From Alphaproteobacteria bacterium (GTDB taxonomy: Bacteria > Pseudomonadota > Alphaproteobacteria > Bin65), in contig JAJEGH010000028.1 of the NCBI GenBank assembly GCA_022819985.1, positions 181,003 through 245,002 on the forward strand: a DNA stretch of 64,000 nucleotides. Reading direction: 5' to 3'. The notes below the pieces were generated by a model that searched no databases, was not told the origin of the DNA, and worked only from the letters and a program-made list of their open reading frames with translations. Every line of letters starts with the position of its first letter. Positions within the stretch are counted from its first letter, which is position 1. The position numbers and the translations under genes are program-made. Below are positions 52,776-61,586 of the stretch, piece by piece.

Positions 52776-53345
52776 ATGACCTACAGTTTCGAAGCGTTCT
52801 GCGCCGACAACCGGCGCGCCTACGATGCGGACGGCGTCGCCGACCTCGAAAGCATCCGGCTGAACCTCGAGCGGCTGATCCGGGAAAATCCGGAATTCGT
52901 CGCCAGGGAATGCAATCCGGGCGACGAATACGGCTATCGCGAGCTCTACACGGACCCGGAAAAGGGCTTCATCGTCTATTCCCACAAGAGCTTCGGCGGC
53001 CGGACTTCGCCGCCCCACGACCACGGCGCGTCCTGGGCGATCTACGGCCAGGCCTGGAACGCCACCGACATGACGGAATACCGCCGGCTCGACGACGGTT
53101 CGCAGGACGGCCGCGCCCGGATCGAGCGGACGCGGGCCTACCGGCTCGAACCGGGCCAGGTCGGCAAGTTCGGCCCGCACGACATCCACCAGATCCATTT
53201 CGAGGACGATGCCGGCTTCATCCGGGTCACCGGCGCCGACCTCTTCCGGATCGACACGCTGACCTACGAACCGGAGACGGACGGCGTGACGACGATCGGC
53301 GCCGGCTCGGCGGCCGGCGGGGAGCAGCCGCCCGACGCCGCGTAG
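52776..53345 (+). CDS. Cupin protein, cysteine dioxygenase-like
   Basis: A protein of 189 residues. PPHDHGASWAIYGQAWNATDMTEYRR gives the His-x-His and later ligands of a cupin metal site; FGPHDIHQIHFEDD supplies the third His. The pattern is that of the cysteine dioxygenase-type cupins. Substrate unknown. AAAGGAG ends five bases before ATG 52776. It is monocistronic, downstream of a repeat-rich 600-bp spacer. Confidence 0.78.
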   Translation: MTYSFEAFCADNRRAYDADGVADLESIRLNLERLIRENPEFVARECNPGDEYGYRELYTDPEKGFIVYSHKSFGGRTSPPHDHGASWAIYGQAWNATDMTEYRRLDDGSQDGRARIERTRAYRLEPGQVGKFGPHDIHQIHFEDDAGFIRVTGADLFRIDTLTYEPETDGVTTIGAGSAAGGEQPPDAA

Positions 53346-53375
53346 AGGGAAGCGGCGGACGGACGGCGCCGGACC

Positions 53376-53404
53376 CCGGACCGACCCGGCCCGATCCGGT
53401 CCGG
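53376..53404. terminator. Hairpin between convergent genes
   Basis: CCGGACC / GGTCCGG, a 7-bp stem with a 15-base loop between the cupin stop and the amidase stop. No T run follows; it may act as a bidirectional transcription barrier. Confidence 0.35.
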
Positions 53405-53423
53405 CGGGGCGGCGCCGGTATCG

Positions 53424-54872
53424 TCAGTATCCCGGCGGCGGCGTAAAGCGGCGGTAGCCCTCCTCGATCAGCCCGGCCATGTGCAGGCAGGTCAGGTCGT
53501 CGTACCGGCGGCCGATAATCTGGATGCCGACGGGCAGGCCGTCCGCCAGCCCGATCAGCGCGACCGTCGAGGGCAGGTAGTAGCCGCAGGGATAGCCGGC
53601 CCAGAAGAGCTGGTCGACGACCGGTTCGGCCCGGCCGTTGACGGCGATCGTCCGATCGTGGCGCTCGCGCGCCTGGTCGTGCGGGAAGGCCGGCGACGAC
53701 GCGGCCGGGCAGAGCAGCAGATCCCAGGTCTCGAACCACGCCTCCCAGCCTTCCATGAGCGCGTAGCGGCGCTCGTTCCAGCGGAGCCAGTCCCGGTGCA
53801 GCATCGTCTGGGCTTCCAGCATCCGGCGGCGGTAGGGGATCGCGTCCGCCGGCAGGCTGCGCAGGTCCTCCTGCGCCCGGGCGAGCTGGTCGTCGCTCAG
53901 ATGCTTGGAGGTCTCGGCGCGCAGCAGCAGCGTGTAGACCTCCATCGCCTCCGCGGTGGAGAAGCCGGGCTTCGCGTCGATCTCGACGGCCGCGCCCTCG
54001 CCTTCGAGCCAGCGGGCGAGTGCGGCGATGGCGTCCCGGTAGGACTGCTCGACCTCGGCCTGCGGATCGCTCAGCAGGACGCCGACGCGGTAGTCCCGCA
54101 GGTTCCGCTTGCGCGGTCCCGGCAACTCCAGCCGCCAGCCCCGGGCGGCCGGGCCGTCGGCGCCGGCGAGGAGGCCGAAGGCCAGCTTGAGGTCCGCCGC
54201 CGACCGGGCGAGCGGGCCGACCACGGCGATGTCGGTGGGCGCCCGGTCTCCCGGCAGCGCCTGGCCGCGGTCCGGGACGATCTCCCAGGTCGGCTTGTGG
54301 CCGAAGACGCCGCAATAGTGCGCCGGGTTGCGGATCGAGGCGCCGATGTCCGAGCCGGCGTCCAGCCCCGTCAGCCCCGCGGCGAGCGCCGCCGCCGAGC
54401 CGCCGGACGAGCCGCCGGGCGAGCGGCCCAGGTCCCACGGATTGTTGCAGGTGCCGTAGATCGCGTTGAAGCTCTGCCAGTCGGCCAGCATGAAGGGCAC
54501 GTTGGTCTTGCCGAAGACGACGGCGCCGGCGCCCCGGTAGCGCTCGACCACGGCCGAGTCCGTTTCCGCGATGTTGTCGCGGTATTCCGGGACGCCCCAG
54601 GTCGTGGGCGAGCCGGCCAAGTCGTAGCTTTCCTTCACGGTGACCGGCAGGCCGTCCAGCGGGCCGGTATCCTCGCCTGCCGCACGGCGCCGGTCCGCCG
54701 CGTCGGCCTCGGCCCGCGCGCGCCCGGCGTCCTGCCAGACGATCGCGTTGATCGCCGGATTGTGCCGCTCGACGCGGTCGAGAAAATGCTCGAGCAGTTC
54801 GCGCGCGCCGATCTCCCGCGCCTCGAGCAGCGCCATCAGTTCGGTCGCCGTTTTGTAGTGGATTTCGGCCAT
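53424..54872 (-). CDS. Amidase signature family protein
   Basis: A protein of 482 residues. Catalytic triad: Lys in LPVTVKESYDLAG, cis-Ser and Ser in GRSPGGSSGGSAAALAAGL. DAGSDIGASIRNPAHYCGVFGHKPTW is the oxyanion region. Amidase signature enzymes hydrolyse amides to acid and ammonia. Start 54872 gives MAEIHYKTATELM. No GatB or GatC is nearby, so a catabolic amidase is more likely than a GatA subunit. Confidence 0.92.
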   Translation of the reverse strand: MAEIHYKTATELMALLEAREIGARELLEHFLDRVERHNPAINAIVWQDAGRARAEADAADRRRAAGEDTGPLDGLPVTVKESYDLAGSPTTWGVPEYRDNIAETDSAVVERYRGAGAVVFGKTNVPFMLADWQSFNAIYGTCNNPWDLGRSPGGSSGGSAAALAAGLTGLDAGSDIGASIRNPAHYCGVFGHKPTWEIVPDRGQALPGDRAPTDIAVVGPLARSAADLKLAFGLLAGADGPAARGWRLELPGPRKRNLRDYRVGVLLSDPQAEVEQSYRDAIAALARWLEGEGAAVEIDAKPGFSTAEAMEVYTLLLRAETSKHLSDDQLARAQEDLRSLPADAIPYRRRMLEAQTMLHRDWLRWNERRYALMEGWEAWFETWDLLLCPAASSPAFPHDQARERHDRTIAVNGRAEPVVDQLFWAGYPCGYYLPSTVALIGLADGLPVGIQIIGRRYDDLTCLHMAGLIEEGYRRFTPPPGY

Positions 54873-55204
54873 GCTGCGCTCCCCGCCGGTTTCCGGCACG
54901 CCCCTTATACCCGCCGGATCGTACCGGTTTCGAAGAATTGGCGCCTCCGCGGCGGTATTGGCAGCCGGGGGGCGGCGGGTCCAGAGAAACATGCCGGACC
55001 GGCGGCCGACCGACGCCAGGGCGCCCGCTCCGCCGGAAGCCTGCGCGATCGGGGGCCGGGCAGACCGTGGACAGACCCCCCGGCAAACCCCTGGGCAGAC
55101 CCCCGGCAGACGCAGGGTTGGCAGCCCGGCCGCCGCTTGTGTATAGAGCGGGTACGAAGGGGGCGTTCCCGGACGACGCCGGGAAACGACGGGAGGCATC
55201 GAGC

Positions 55205-55342
55205 ATGGCCGACAATTTCGGCGAAGGCACCGCATTCTACGAAGAACACCGCAAGGCGTGGGGCTATTTCACGAAATGGGGCCTGCGCATCGTCGTCCTG
55301 AGCGCCGTCCTGACCGCGCTGGCCTTCTGGCTGGAGAGCTGA
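55205..55342 (+). CDS. Small aa3-type cytochrome oxidase subunit IV-like protein
   Basis: A protein of 45 residues: a polar start MADNFGEGTAFYEEHRKAW, then GYFTKWGLRIVVLSAVLTALAFWLE, one TM helix. This HxxxW-x-x-F plus single helix plan is that of the bacterial aa3-type subunit IV family. GGGAGG ends eight bases before the ATG. It lies 88 bases before the CMD/AhpD-like gene. No oxidase genes are close. Confidence 0.7.
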   Translation: MADNFGEGTAFYEEHRKAWGYFTKWGLRIVVLSAVLTALAFWLES

Positions 55343-55430
55343 TCGAAGCGGCGCCGGCCGCCGAGCCCCGGACTGCACCGCCGGCTTCGTCGCCTGCGGA
55401 CGCCCGGACGCCGCCAACGGGAGCCGGCCG

Positions 55431-56558
55431 ATGCCCGCCAGTTCCGCCCCGGTCGAGACCCTGGATTACCGTCACAGCCCGCTGCCGGTCCGCGAGGGCC
55501 TGGCGGCTTCCCAGCGGCGCGCATGGGCGCGGCTGGCCGAACCCGGCGAGTGGTGGCCGGCCGCCGTTCGCATCGCCATCGCCGAGGAGACCCGCGCGGC
55601 GACCGCCTGCGCCTTCTGCGCCGAACGCAAGGCGGCGCTCTCGCCCTACTCGGTCAGCGGCCGGCACACCGCGGCGACCGATCTGCCGGACGTTCTGGTC
55701 GACACCGTCCACCGCATCCGCACCGACCCGGAGCGCCTGACCCGCCGGTTCTGCGACGCGGCGCTGGCCGGCGGGCTGAGCGACGCCGAATATGCCGAGA
55801 CGGTCGCCGTCGTCGCCACGGTCGTCGCCGTCGATACTTTCTGCGACGCCATGGGCCTGCCGCGCCACGCGCTGCCCGAGCCGGTTGCCGGCGAACCGCG
55901 CCGGCGGCGCCCTGCCGGCGCAAAGCCGGGGCTGGCCTGGATCGCGACGGTCGCGCCCGAGGATGTGACGGAAGGCGAGGCCGGCCTGTATGACGGGTTG
56001 GCCGCGGTTAACATCCACCGGGCGCTTTCGCTCGTGCCCGCCGAAGTCGTCGGCTTCTTCGATCTCGATGCCGAGCATTACCTGCCCGATGCGCTGCTGC
56101 GCGATTTCGGCACCGAATACCGGGCGCTCACCCACGCCCAGATCGAGTTTCTCGCCGCCCGGGTCTCCGCGATCAACCAGTGCGTCTACTGAACCACCAG
56201 CCACGCGGTGCTGCTCCGTGGGAGCGGCGAGCATACCGGCGAAAATTACGACCTGACGGCCATCGTCGACGATGGCGGAAGCGGCGGCGGTGTCGCGGCG
56301 GCCGGGGCGCTGACCGCCTATGCCGACGCCTTCTTCGACGACGGGCAGGACTTCGCCGCAGCCCGGGAACGGCTGCACGCGGAAATCGGCGATGAAGCGC
56401 TGGTCGACGCCGCCGGGGTGCTCGCCATCTTCAACGCGGTCGTGCGCATCGCCGACGCGACCGGCATTCCGCTGGAGGACCAGAAGGCCGGGATGTCGGC
56501 CGACTTCCGCGACGCCCTGGGTATCAACGACTATCCCGCCGCTGCCGGGAAAGTCTGA
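55431..56558 (+). CDS. CMD/AhpD-like peroxidase family protein, candidate selenoprotein (in-frame TGA at 56190-56192)
   Basis: Read through TGA at 56190, the frame encodes 375 residues. The first half has the tandem N-terminal CMD/AhpD helices (LPVREGLAASQRRAWARLAEPGEWW, ACAFCAERKAA). The key motif is INQCVY-TGA-TTSHAVLLRG. AhpD proteins have C-x-x-C-x-x-x-H here, so TGA occupies the second Cys, with His four residues on. The frame continues without a break for 121 residues to a TGA stop (GMSADFRDALGINDYP). A hairpin with bacterial SECIS features lies 25 bases after the TGA. AhpD-like selenoproteins are known from marine bacteria. A nonsense mutation is the alternative; without recoding the product ends at 56192. 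Confidence 0.82.
56209..56229 (+). promoter_or_regulatory. Candidate bacterial SECIS element
   Basis: Bases 56209-56217 pair with 56221-56229 (nine pairs, two of them G-U), leaving the apical loop GUG at 56218-56220. The loop starts 25 nt after the UGA and has G in first position. Both fit the described bacterial SECIS pattern (apical G, 16-37 nt spacing). Confidence 0.65.
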
Positions 56559-56573
56559 GCCACGGCAACGAAA

Positions 56574-56609
56574 GAAGCCGCGGCCCCTTCTTGTGGGAAC
56601 CGCGGCTTC
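56574..56609 (-). terminator. Terminator hairpin between convergent genes
   Basis: GAAGCCGCGG / CCGCGGCTTC, a perfect 10-bp stem, with inner CCC/GGG pairing. On the minus strand it is followed by TTTCG, so it best serves the GYD gene, and perhaps both genes. Confidence 0.5.
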
Positions 56610-56705
56610 CGGAACGGCGCCGGGACGGAAATTCAGGCTTTCAGCGGCTTCCTGCCCCGGACCGGCGCACGCCGCTTCTGCGCGGCAGGGGCCGGCAGGC
56701 GTTCG

Positions 56706-56984
56706 CTAATCCGCCTTCGACGCCGCCGCCATGGCCGCATCGTCGAACGCCGGCAGGCTCTCGAAGGACCCGAAACCCTGTTTCACATACCAGACGGAGA
56801 AGTTCAGCATGGCTTCCGGCGAGGGCGCGTTCGCGACATCGACGAAATCGTACCGGCCCTGGGTGTAGTGGATCGAATCGAACTCGATGCCGAGCTCGCT
56901 GGCCTTGGCGCGCGCCAGCCTCAGCCGTTCGTCGTGCCTGGTCAGCCACTCGTCGCTCTGCTTGCCGAGCAGTACATATTTCAT
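56706..56984 (-). CDS. GYD domain protein
   Basis: A protein of 92 residues: MKYVLLGKQSDEWLTRHDER, ELGIEFDSIHYTQGRYDFVDVANAPSPEAMLNFSVWY (split here) and a FDDAAMAAA end. The SI-x-YTQG-x-YD block is the GYD signature. These small ferredoxin-like proteins have no proven function. Start 56984 gives the normal N terminus. It is convergent with the candidate selenoprotein gene. Confidence 0.9.
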   Translation of the reverse strand: MKYVLLGKQSDEWLTRHDERLRLARAKASELGIEFDSIHYTQGRYDFVDVANAPSPEAMLNFSVWYVKQGFGSFESLPAFDDAAMAAASKAD

Positions 56985-57279
56985 GACGGTCTCCCTGTTG
57001 CGGGCGCGGTCCCCGTTCGGACTCCGGCGCCCACGATGCCCGATGGCCGGCCGGACCCTATCCTGAGAGGGGTTTCCCGCCGCAGCCACGCGGCACGTCG
57101 CATGCGGCGGCAACGCCCGTCAACGCTCGATTCGGCACACGCGCTGCGCTTGCCCGTCCTGGCTTGCCCGTCCTGGGCATTCGTTGCAAGATTGCGCGGT
57201 TAAAGCGGCAGAAAACCGGTCGCGGGGTGCGGGCAGAAAGCGGCGCGCTCAGGACCTTCCGTTAATCCGGCACGTCGAT

Positions 57280-59607
57280 ATGAATCTGGAATCCACCATA
57301 GCGCTCATAATGAGCCGCCGATGGCTGACCGTTCTGCTCTCATTGGCCGTCATGGCGATACTCGCGGCAGGCGGCCAGTTTATCAAAGTTGTCGACGTCG
57401 ATGTCCGGAATCATTTCGGTAAAGACAATCCATACATTATTGCGCTGGACCGGCTGGAAAACACCTATTCGATATCGGACGTCGCGCTCGTTGCCGTGGC
57501 GCCGCGGGACGGCAATGTTTTCACGCGGAAAACGCTCGTTGCCATAGAAGAGCTGACCGAGCAGCTTTGGCGAACGCCCTACGTCACCCGCGTCGATTCG
57601 ATCGTCAACTATACGCACAGCGAAGGCCGTGAAGACGAACTGATCGTCGAGCAGCTTGTCGACGATGCCGGCTCCCTGAACGAAAAAGACATAGGTCGGG
57701 TGAAGAAAATCGCGCTCGAAACCGAGGAACTTGCCGGGCGCCTGGTTTCCCGGGACGGCCGGGTTGCCGGACTGGTCGTCAGCGTCACGCTTCCCGATAA
57801 CAGGGAACAGGGCAAGTCGGAGGTGACCGGCTATCTCCACGCCACGGCGGCGGCGGCGCGCGCGAAACACCCGGACATCGACTACCACCTGACCGGCGAA
57901 GTCGTCCTCAATCGCGCCATGCGCGACGCGATTGACGACGATACGGGCATCCTCGGCCCGATCGCGTTCCTGACGATGATGGTCTTCGCCCTGCTCCTGT
58001 TGCGCTCGATTTGGGGGACCGTCGGCATCGTCCTCACGCTGATCGCCGTCATGGCGTCGGCGATGGGTTTCACCGGTTGGACCGGGATGAAGTTTTTCGG
58101 CGAGAGCGGTGCGGCGCTGTTCGTTCTGATGGCGGTTACCGTCGCCCATTCCGTGCACATCATCGAGGCCATGCAAGCGGGACTGCGCGAGGGGAAGGAC
58201 CGAAAACAGGCGGCCATCGATTCCCTGCACGCCAATATGTGGCCCGTATTCCTTACGTCGCTCACGACCGCAATCGGCTTCCTCAGCCTGAATTTCGCGG
58301 ACATGCCGCCGTTCCGGGTCATGGGCAACATGGTGGCGTTCGGCGTGTTGTGCGCCTTCGTCTTTTCGGTGACGCTGCTGCCGGCATTTCTGTCGCTCAT
58401 GCCGATGCGCAGCCGTCCCCTGCCCGCCGGAAAACCGGACCTCTTCGACCGCCTCGGGCGGTTTGTCGTCTCCCACCGGACGACCCTGCTCTGGTCCTCC
58501 GGCATCGTAATCGTTGTGCTGATCGCCGGCATTTCGCGGATCGAACTCAAGGAGAACTGGCTGGAGCTGCTCGACGACAGTTACGAATTCCGGCGTTCGA
58601 CGGATTTCGTGAGCAAGAATTTCAGCGGCGTGGAAACCTACGAATACTCGCTCAAATCCGGGCGCGAGGGCGGCGTAACGGATATCGGATACCTGCGCCG
58701 GGTCGACGCGTTTGCGGAATGGTATCGGGCGCAGCCGGAGGTCTCCCACGTCTTCGCCCTTACCGACATCGTGAAGCGCCTCAACAAGAACCTTCATGGC
58801 GACGATCCGAAATTCTACCGCCTTCCGGACGATCCCGAACTCGCCGCGCAGTACCTCCTGCTCTACGAGTTTTCGCTGCCGGAAGGCCGCGACCTGAACA
58901 ACATCATCGACATCGAACGCTCGTCAACGCGCGTAACGGTGACGCTGAAGAGCCTGGCAACCAAGGAGAAGATTGCGCTGGACAACCGTGCGCAGGCCTG
59001 GCTCCGGCAGAATGCTCCCGGCATGGAAACCGAAGCCACCGGCGTTGCGGTTGTCGGAGCGCGTTCGATTCAGCGGAATATCGAAGGCATGCTGATCGGC
59101 ACGTTTGCGGCGATGTCCATTGTCTCGCTGCTTCTGCTTGTCGTCTTCAGAAGCGTGCGCCTCGGCCTGATAAGCCTGATTCCGAATTTCGTTCCTGCCG
59201 CCATGGCGATGGGTCTGTGGGGTTATGCGGTCGGGGAGGTCGGAGTCGCAGCGTCCGTCGTCACCGCGATTGCGTTCGGCATCATCGTGGACGACACGAT
59301 CCACTTCATGACGAAATACCAGAGGGCGAGAAACAACGGTTCTCTGCCGTCGGAATCCGTTCAATCCGCCTTTCGCTCGGTGGGCAAGGCGCTGTTCGCG
59401 ACGACCATCGTGTTCGGGCTGGGCTTCATGGTGTTCGGCGCGTCGGGGATGGCGACCAACCAGGCGCTCGGCCTGCTCGTGGGCATGACGGTCATTATCG
59501 CGCTGGCGGCCGATTTCCTTTTCCTGCCGCCATTGCTGATGGCGTTGGACACGACCCGGGAAACGACCGCGGAAATCAGGGAGCGCGTCAGGCGCTCGCT
59601 CGAATAG
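57280..59607 (+). CDS. MMPL/RND family lipid exporter
   Basis: A protein of 775 residues with two repeats of six TM helices and two periplasmic domains. The TM4 region has FFGESGAALFVLMAVTVAHSVHIIEAM, and the second repeat has TAIAFGIIVDDTIHFMTKYQRA, with the intramembrane Asp pair of proton relay. This is the SSD-like MMPL/HpnN group, which exports lipids such as hopanoids, sterols or glycolipids. ATG 57280 is chosen; the N terminus MNLESTIALIMSRRWLT fits. The next plus-strand genes form a sterol-type cluster, so sterol or isoprenoid lipid export is plausible. Confidence 0.88.
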   Translation: MNLESTIALIMSRRWLTVLLSLAVMAILAAGGQFIKVVDVDVRNHFGKDNPYIIALDRLENTYSISDVALVAVAPRDGNVFTRKTLVAIEELTEQLWRTPYVTRVDSIVNYTHSEGREDELIVEQLVDDAGSLNEKDIGRVKKIALETEELAGRLVSRDGRVAGLVVSVTLPDNREQGKSEVTGYLHATAAAARAKHPDIDYHLTGEVVLNRAMRDAIDDDTGILGPIAFLTMMVFALLLLRSIWGTVGIVLTLIAVMASAMGFTGWTGMKFFGESGAALFVLMAVTVAHSVHIIEAMQAGLREGKDRKQAAIDSLHANMWPVFLTSLTTAIGFLSLNFADMPPFRVMGNMVAFGVLCAFVFSVTLLPAFLSLMPMRSRPLPAGKPDLFDRLGRFVVSHRTTLLWSSGIVIVVLIAGISRIELKENWLELLDDSYEFRRSTDFVSKNFSGVETYEYSLKSGREGGVTDIGYLRRVDAFAEWYRAQPEVSHVFALTDIVKRLNKNLHGDDPKFYRLPDDPELAAQYLLLYEFSLPEGRDLNNIIDIERSSTRVTVTLKSLATKEKIALDNRAQAWLRQNAPGMETEATGVAVVGARSIQRNIEGMLIGTFAAMSIVSLLLLVVFRSVRLGLISLIPNFVPAAMAMGLWGYAVGEVGVAASVVTAIAFGIIVDDTIHFMTKYQRARNNGSLPSESVQSAFRSVGKALFATTIVFGLGFMVFGASGMATNQALGLLVGMTVIIALAADFLFLPPLLMALDTTRETTAEIRERVRRSLE

Positions 59608-59662
59608 TCCGGGGAGGTAAGGCCGCCTGTCGCAGGCCGATTTTCGGAATCCGCCGACAGTT

Positions 59663-59800
59663 TCCGTCCCGGGCGATGGCGACCCGCGATCCCGCCGGTA
59701 TTTCGTAGCCCGCCATCGCAAAGGAGTTCATCGCGTCGCGTAGGGAAATCGGGACGATGGGATACATGCGCAGGCATTCCATGAGGAAGCGGTGCATGAA
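59663..59800 (-). pseudogene. Cytochrome P450 fragment, inverted relative to the intact P450
   Basis: On the minus strand the frame reads FMHRFLMECLRMYPIVPISL, then RDAMNSFAMAGYEIPAGSRVAIA. That is the K-helix ExxR region and following strand of a P450. It closely parallels the region starting VTHRVLMEALRMSPIVPMSM in the P450 at 61583. The haem-binding Cys loop and the N-terminal domain are absent, so this is a broken paralogue. The frame extends upstream to 60028 with unrelated low-complexity sequence. Confidence 0.7.
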
Positions 59801-60076
59801 TTCGATCGTCGACGGGGGGAGGGATTCGCCGTCCGGATCGCCGCCGCTTGCCGCCTGAGGCCTCCCCGCTCCGGCGGTCATCGCCGCAGACGGCCCGGCC
59901 TGCGAACCACTCTGCCCATGCTCCGAGTGCGGCGTCACCGCGCCTTTCGCCCCCGCCAGGCTCGGACCGGGACCACCGACACGGCCGAACGACAGCGCCA
60001 AAACCCAATCCAGAAAATCCATCGCCAAAGGCCGCCTGAGCCTGCCCTCCAGCCACTTACTCGGGGAATGCGGCCG

Positions 60077-60105
60077 TTGACGTTATCTATGAAATTGTGT
60101 CTAAA
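60077..60105 (+). promoter_or_regulatory. Possible promoter of the P450 cluster
   Basis: TTGACG (60077-60082), 17-base spacer, TCTAAA (60100-60105) in an A+T-rich patch about 40 bases upstream of the P450 start. Confidence 0.3.
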
Positions 60106-60143
60106 GTTCTCGTAATTTTGCGAAGGGAAGGACAGTTTTTCCA

Positions 60144-61586
60144 TTGGCGACTCACAAAACAGCAGTTGAAACGGGTCAGAGGGTATCCGCGCTGAGTCTG
60201 CCGGAAGAGTTGCTACTGGCGCTGCTGGACGAAGAGAGGGGTTATTTTCATCAGGTACCCGGCTGGAACCTGAACTGCGCAATGGTCGGCGCAGCGCTGG
60301 GAGAACTATCGCTGCTCCGTCGCATCGACACCGATTTGGAGTCGCTGACTCTGTTGGATTCGACCGACACCGGTCGTCCGCTGCTCGACCCGCTCTTGCG
60401 GGAGATCGCGACCGAAACGGAACCGCACAATGCCCGCTACTGGATCGAGCGGCTTGCTCCGCAGTCCGAGTCGTTGATCCCCCAAGCGCTGGACGGGCTC
60501 GTTCGGCAGCAGATTCTCGACGTCCACACGGGCGGTTTCTATACCTTCGCCAGGCGCCAGCGGCCGGGCGAAACGCCGCCGGGAGAAGACCGCCTGGCGG
60601 GCGAGTCCGTAAAGGCCCAGTTGGCCAGGATCATCTTCACGGACGAGATTCCGGGTCCGCGCGACGTTATTATCACCGGCCTCGTCAACGCCTGCCGCGT
60701 GTTCCATCTGATGTATCAGATCGACGAGGAGGTGGAAGAACGGATTCAGCTCGTCAGCCGGATGGACCTGATTGGCCAGGCGATTGCGGCAGCGGTGAGC
60801 CAGAGCATCCTCGCGCCCTCGCTTCGCCGGCCCTCGCTGACCAAGCCGATTCCAACCGTGTCCCTGCGCGATCTGGTGTTCAACCGCGAACTGCGAGAGG
60901 GCAGGCTGCCGGCAGGGTTCGCCAATCTGGCCGACAAGTACGGCCCGGTGTTCGAGCTTCGGCTCCCGTTCATCCAGAACGTGATTGTCCTGGCAGGGTT
61001 GAAGACGAATGAATGGGCCCATCGCATGGGGCGGGTGTTCTTGCGGTCGAAGGAATACTTCGAGGGCGTCGACAAGGCGTATGGCGTGTCGCGCTCAATG
61101 CACTCGATTGACGGCGCCGATCACTTTCGCTTTCGCAAGTCGCTGCATACCGCCTACTCTTCCAGTACTTTGACCAGGCGTCTGGACGAGGTCTATGACT
61201 TGGCCCGCACGCACATGGCGAGTTGGAACGTCGGCGCCGAGATGCCGGCGCAGGAGATGCTGCGACTGTTTGTGAACGCGCAGACATCGCCGCTCCTGGC
61301 CAACATCGACACCCAGGCCGAGATTGTCGACGCTCTCGAATACAAGGTACGGGTGCTCAATGTAGGCATCATCAAGATGATGCCGGGTTTCATGCTCAAG
61401 ACCCCGTCGATGCGCCGCCGGGCGAGGGCCATGCGACAGATCGTAGACCGTATGCAAAGGACGCATACGGCCGCGCAGCGGGATGGGATGCATGAGGACG
61501 TGGTGGACGCGTATCTGGCCCTGCACGCGTCCGATCCCCAATTCCTGCCCGAATCGGACCTGTCGCTGCCGCTGGGGCGATCTTGA
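60144..61586 (+). CDS. GPP34 domain fused to N-terminal part of cytochrome P450 (frameshifted)
   Basis: A protein of 480 residues before a frame break. Residues about 16-225 match GPP34 (Golgi phosphoprotein 3 family): LSLPEELLLALLDEERGYFH, MVGAALGELSLLRRI, then a helical repeat. From about 235 it is a P450: FANLADKYGPVFELRLPFIQNVIVLAG, then HFRFRKSLHTAYSSSTLTRRL (C-helix). The frame ends at TGA 61584. The remaining P450 continues in another frame at 61583. TTG 60144 is the only near start and is weak. GPP34 binds membranes or phosphoinositides, so it could place the P450 on a lipid surface. Confidence 0.75.
   Translation: MATHKTAVETGQRVSALSLPEELLLALLDEERGYFHQVPGWNLNCAMVGAALGELSLLRRIDTDLESLTLLDSTDTGRPLLDPLLREIATETEPHNARYWIERLAPQSESLIPQALDGLVRQQILDVHTGGFYTFARRQRPGETPPGEDRLAGESVKAQLARIIFTDEIPGPRDVIITGLVNACRVFHLMYQIDEEVEERIQLVSRMDLIGQAIAAAVSQSILAPSLRRPSLTKPIPTVSLRDLVFNRELREGRLPAGFANLADKYGPVFELRLPFIQNVIVLAGLKTNEWAHRMGRVFLRSKEYFEGVDKAYGVSRSMHSIDGADHFRFRKSLHTAYSSSTLTRRLDEVYDLARTHMASWNVGAEMPAQEMLRLFVNAQTSPLLANIDTQAEIVDALEYKVRVLNVGIIKMMPGFMLKTPSMRRRARAMRQIVDRMQRTHTAAQRDGMHEDVVDAYLALHASDPQFLPESDLSLPLGRS

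Noticed and set aside
53346..53423. Small gene between cupin and amidase
   Set aside because: Only a GC-rich hairpin is present; no plausible start with a ribosome-binding site.
61578..61586. Selenocysteine recoding at the TGA that ends the first P450 frame
   Set aside because: The downstream P450 half is in a different frame, so reading through TGA would not restore it. A -1 shift is needed instead.
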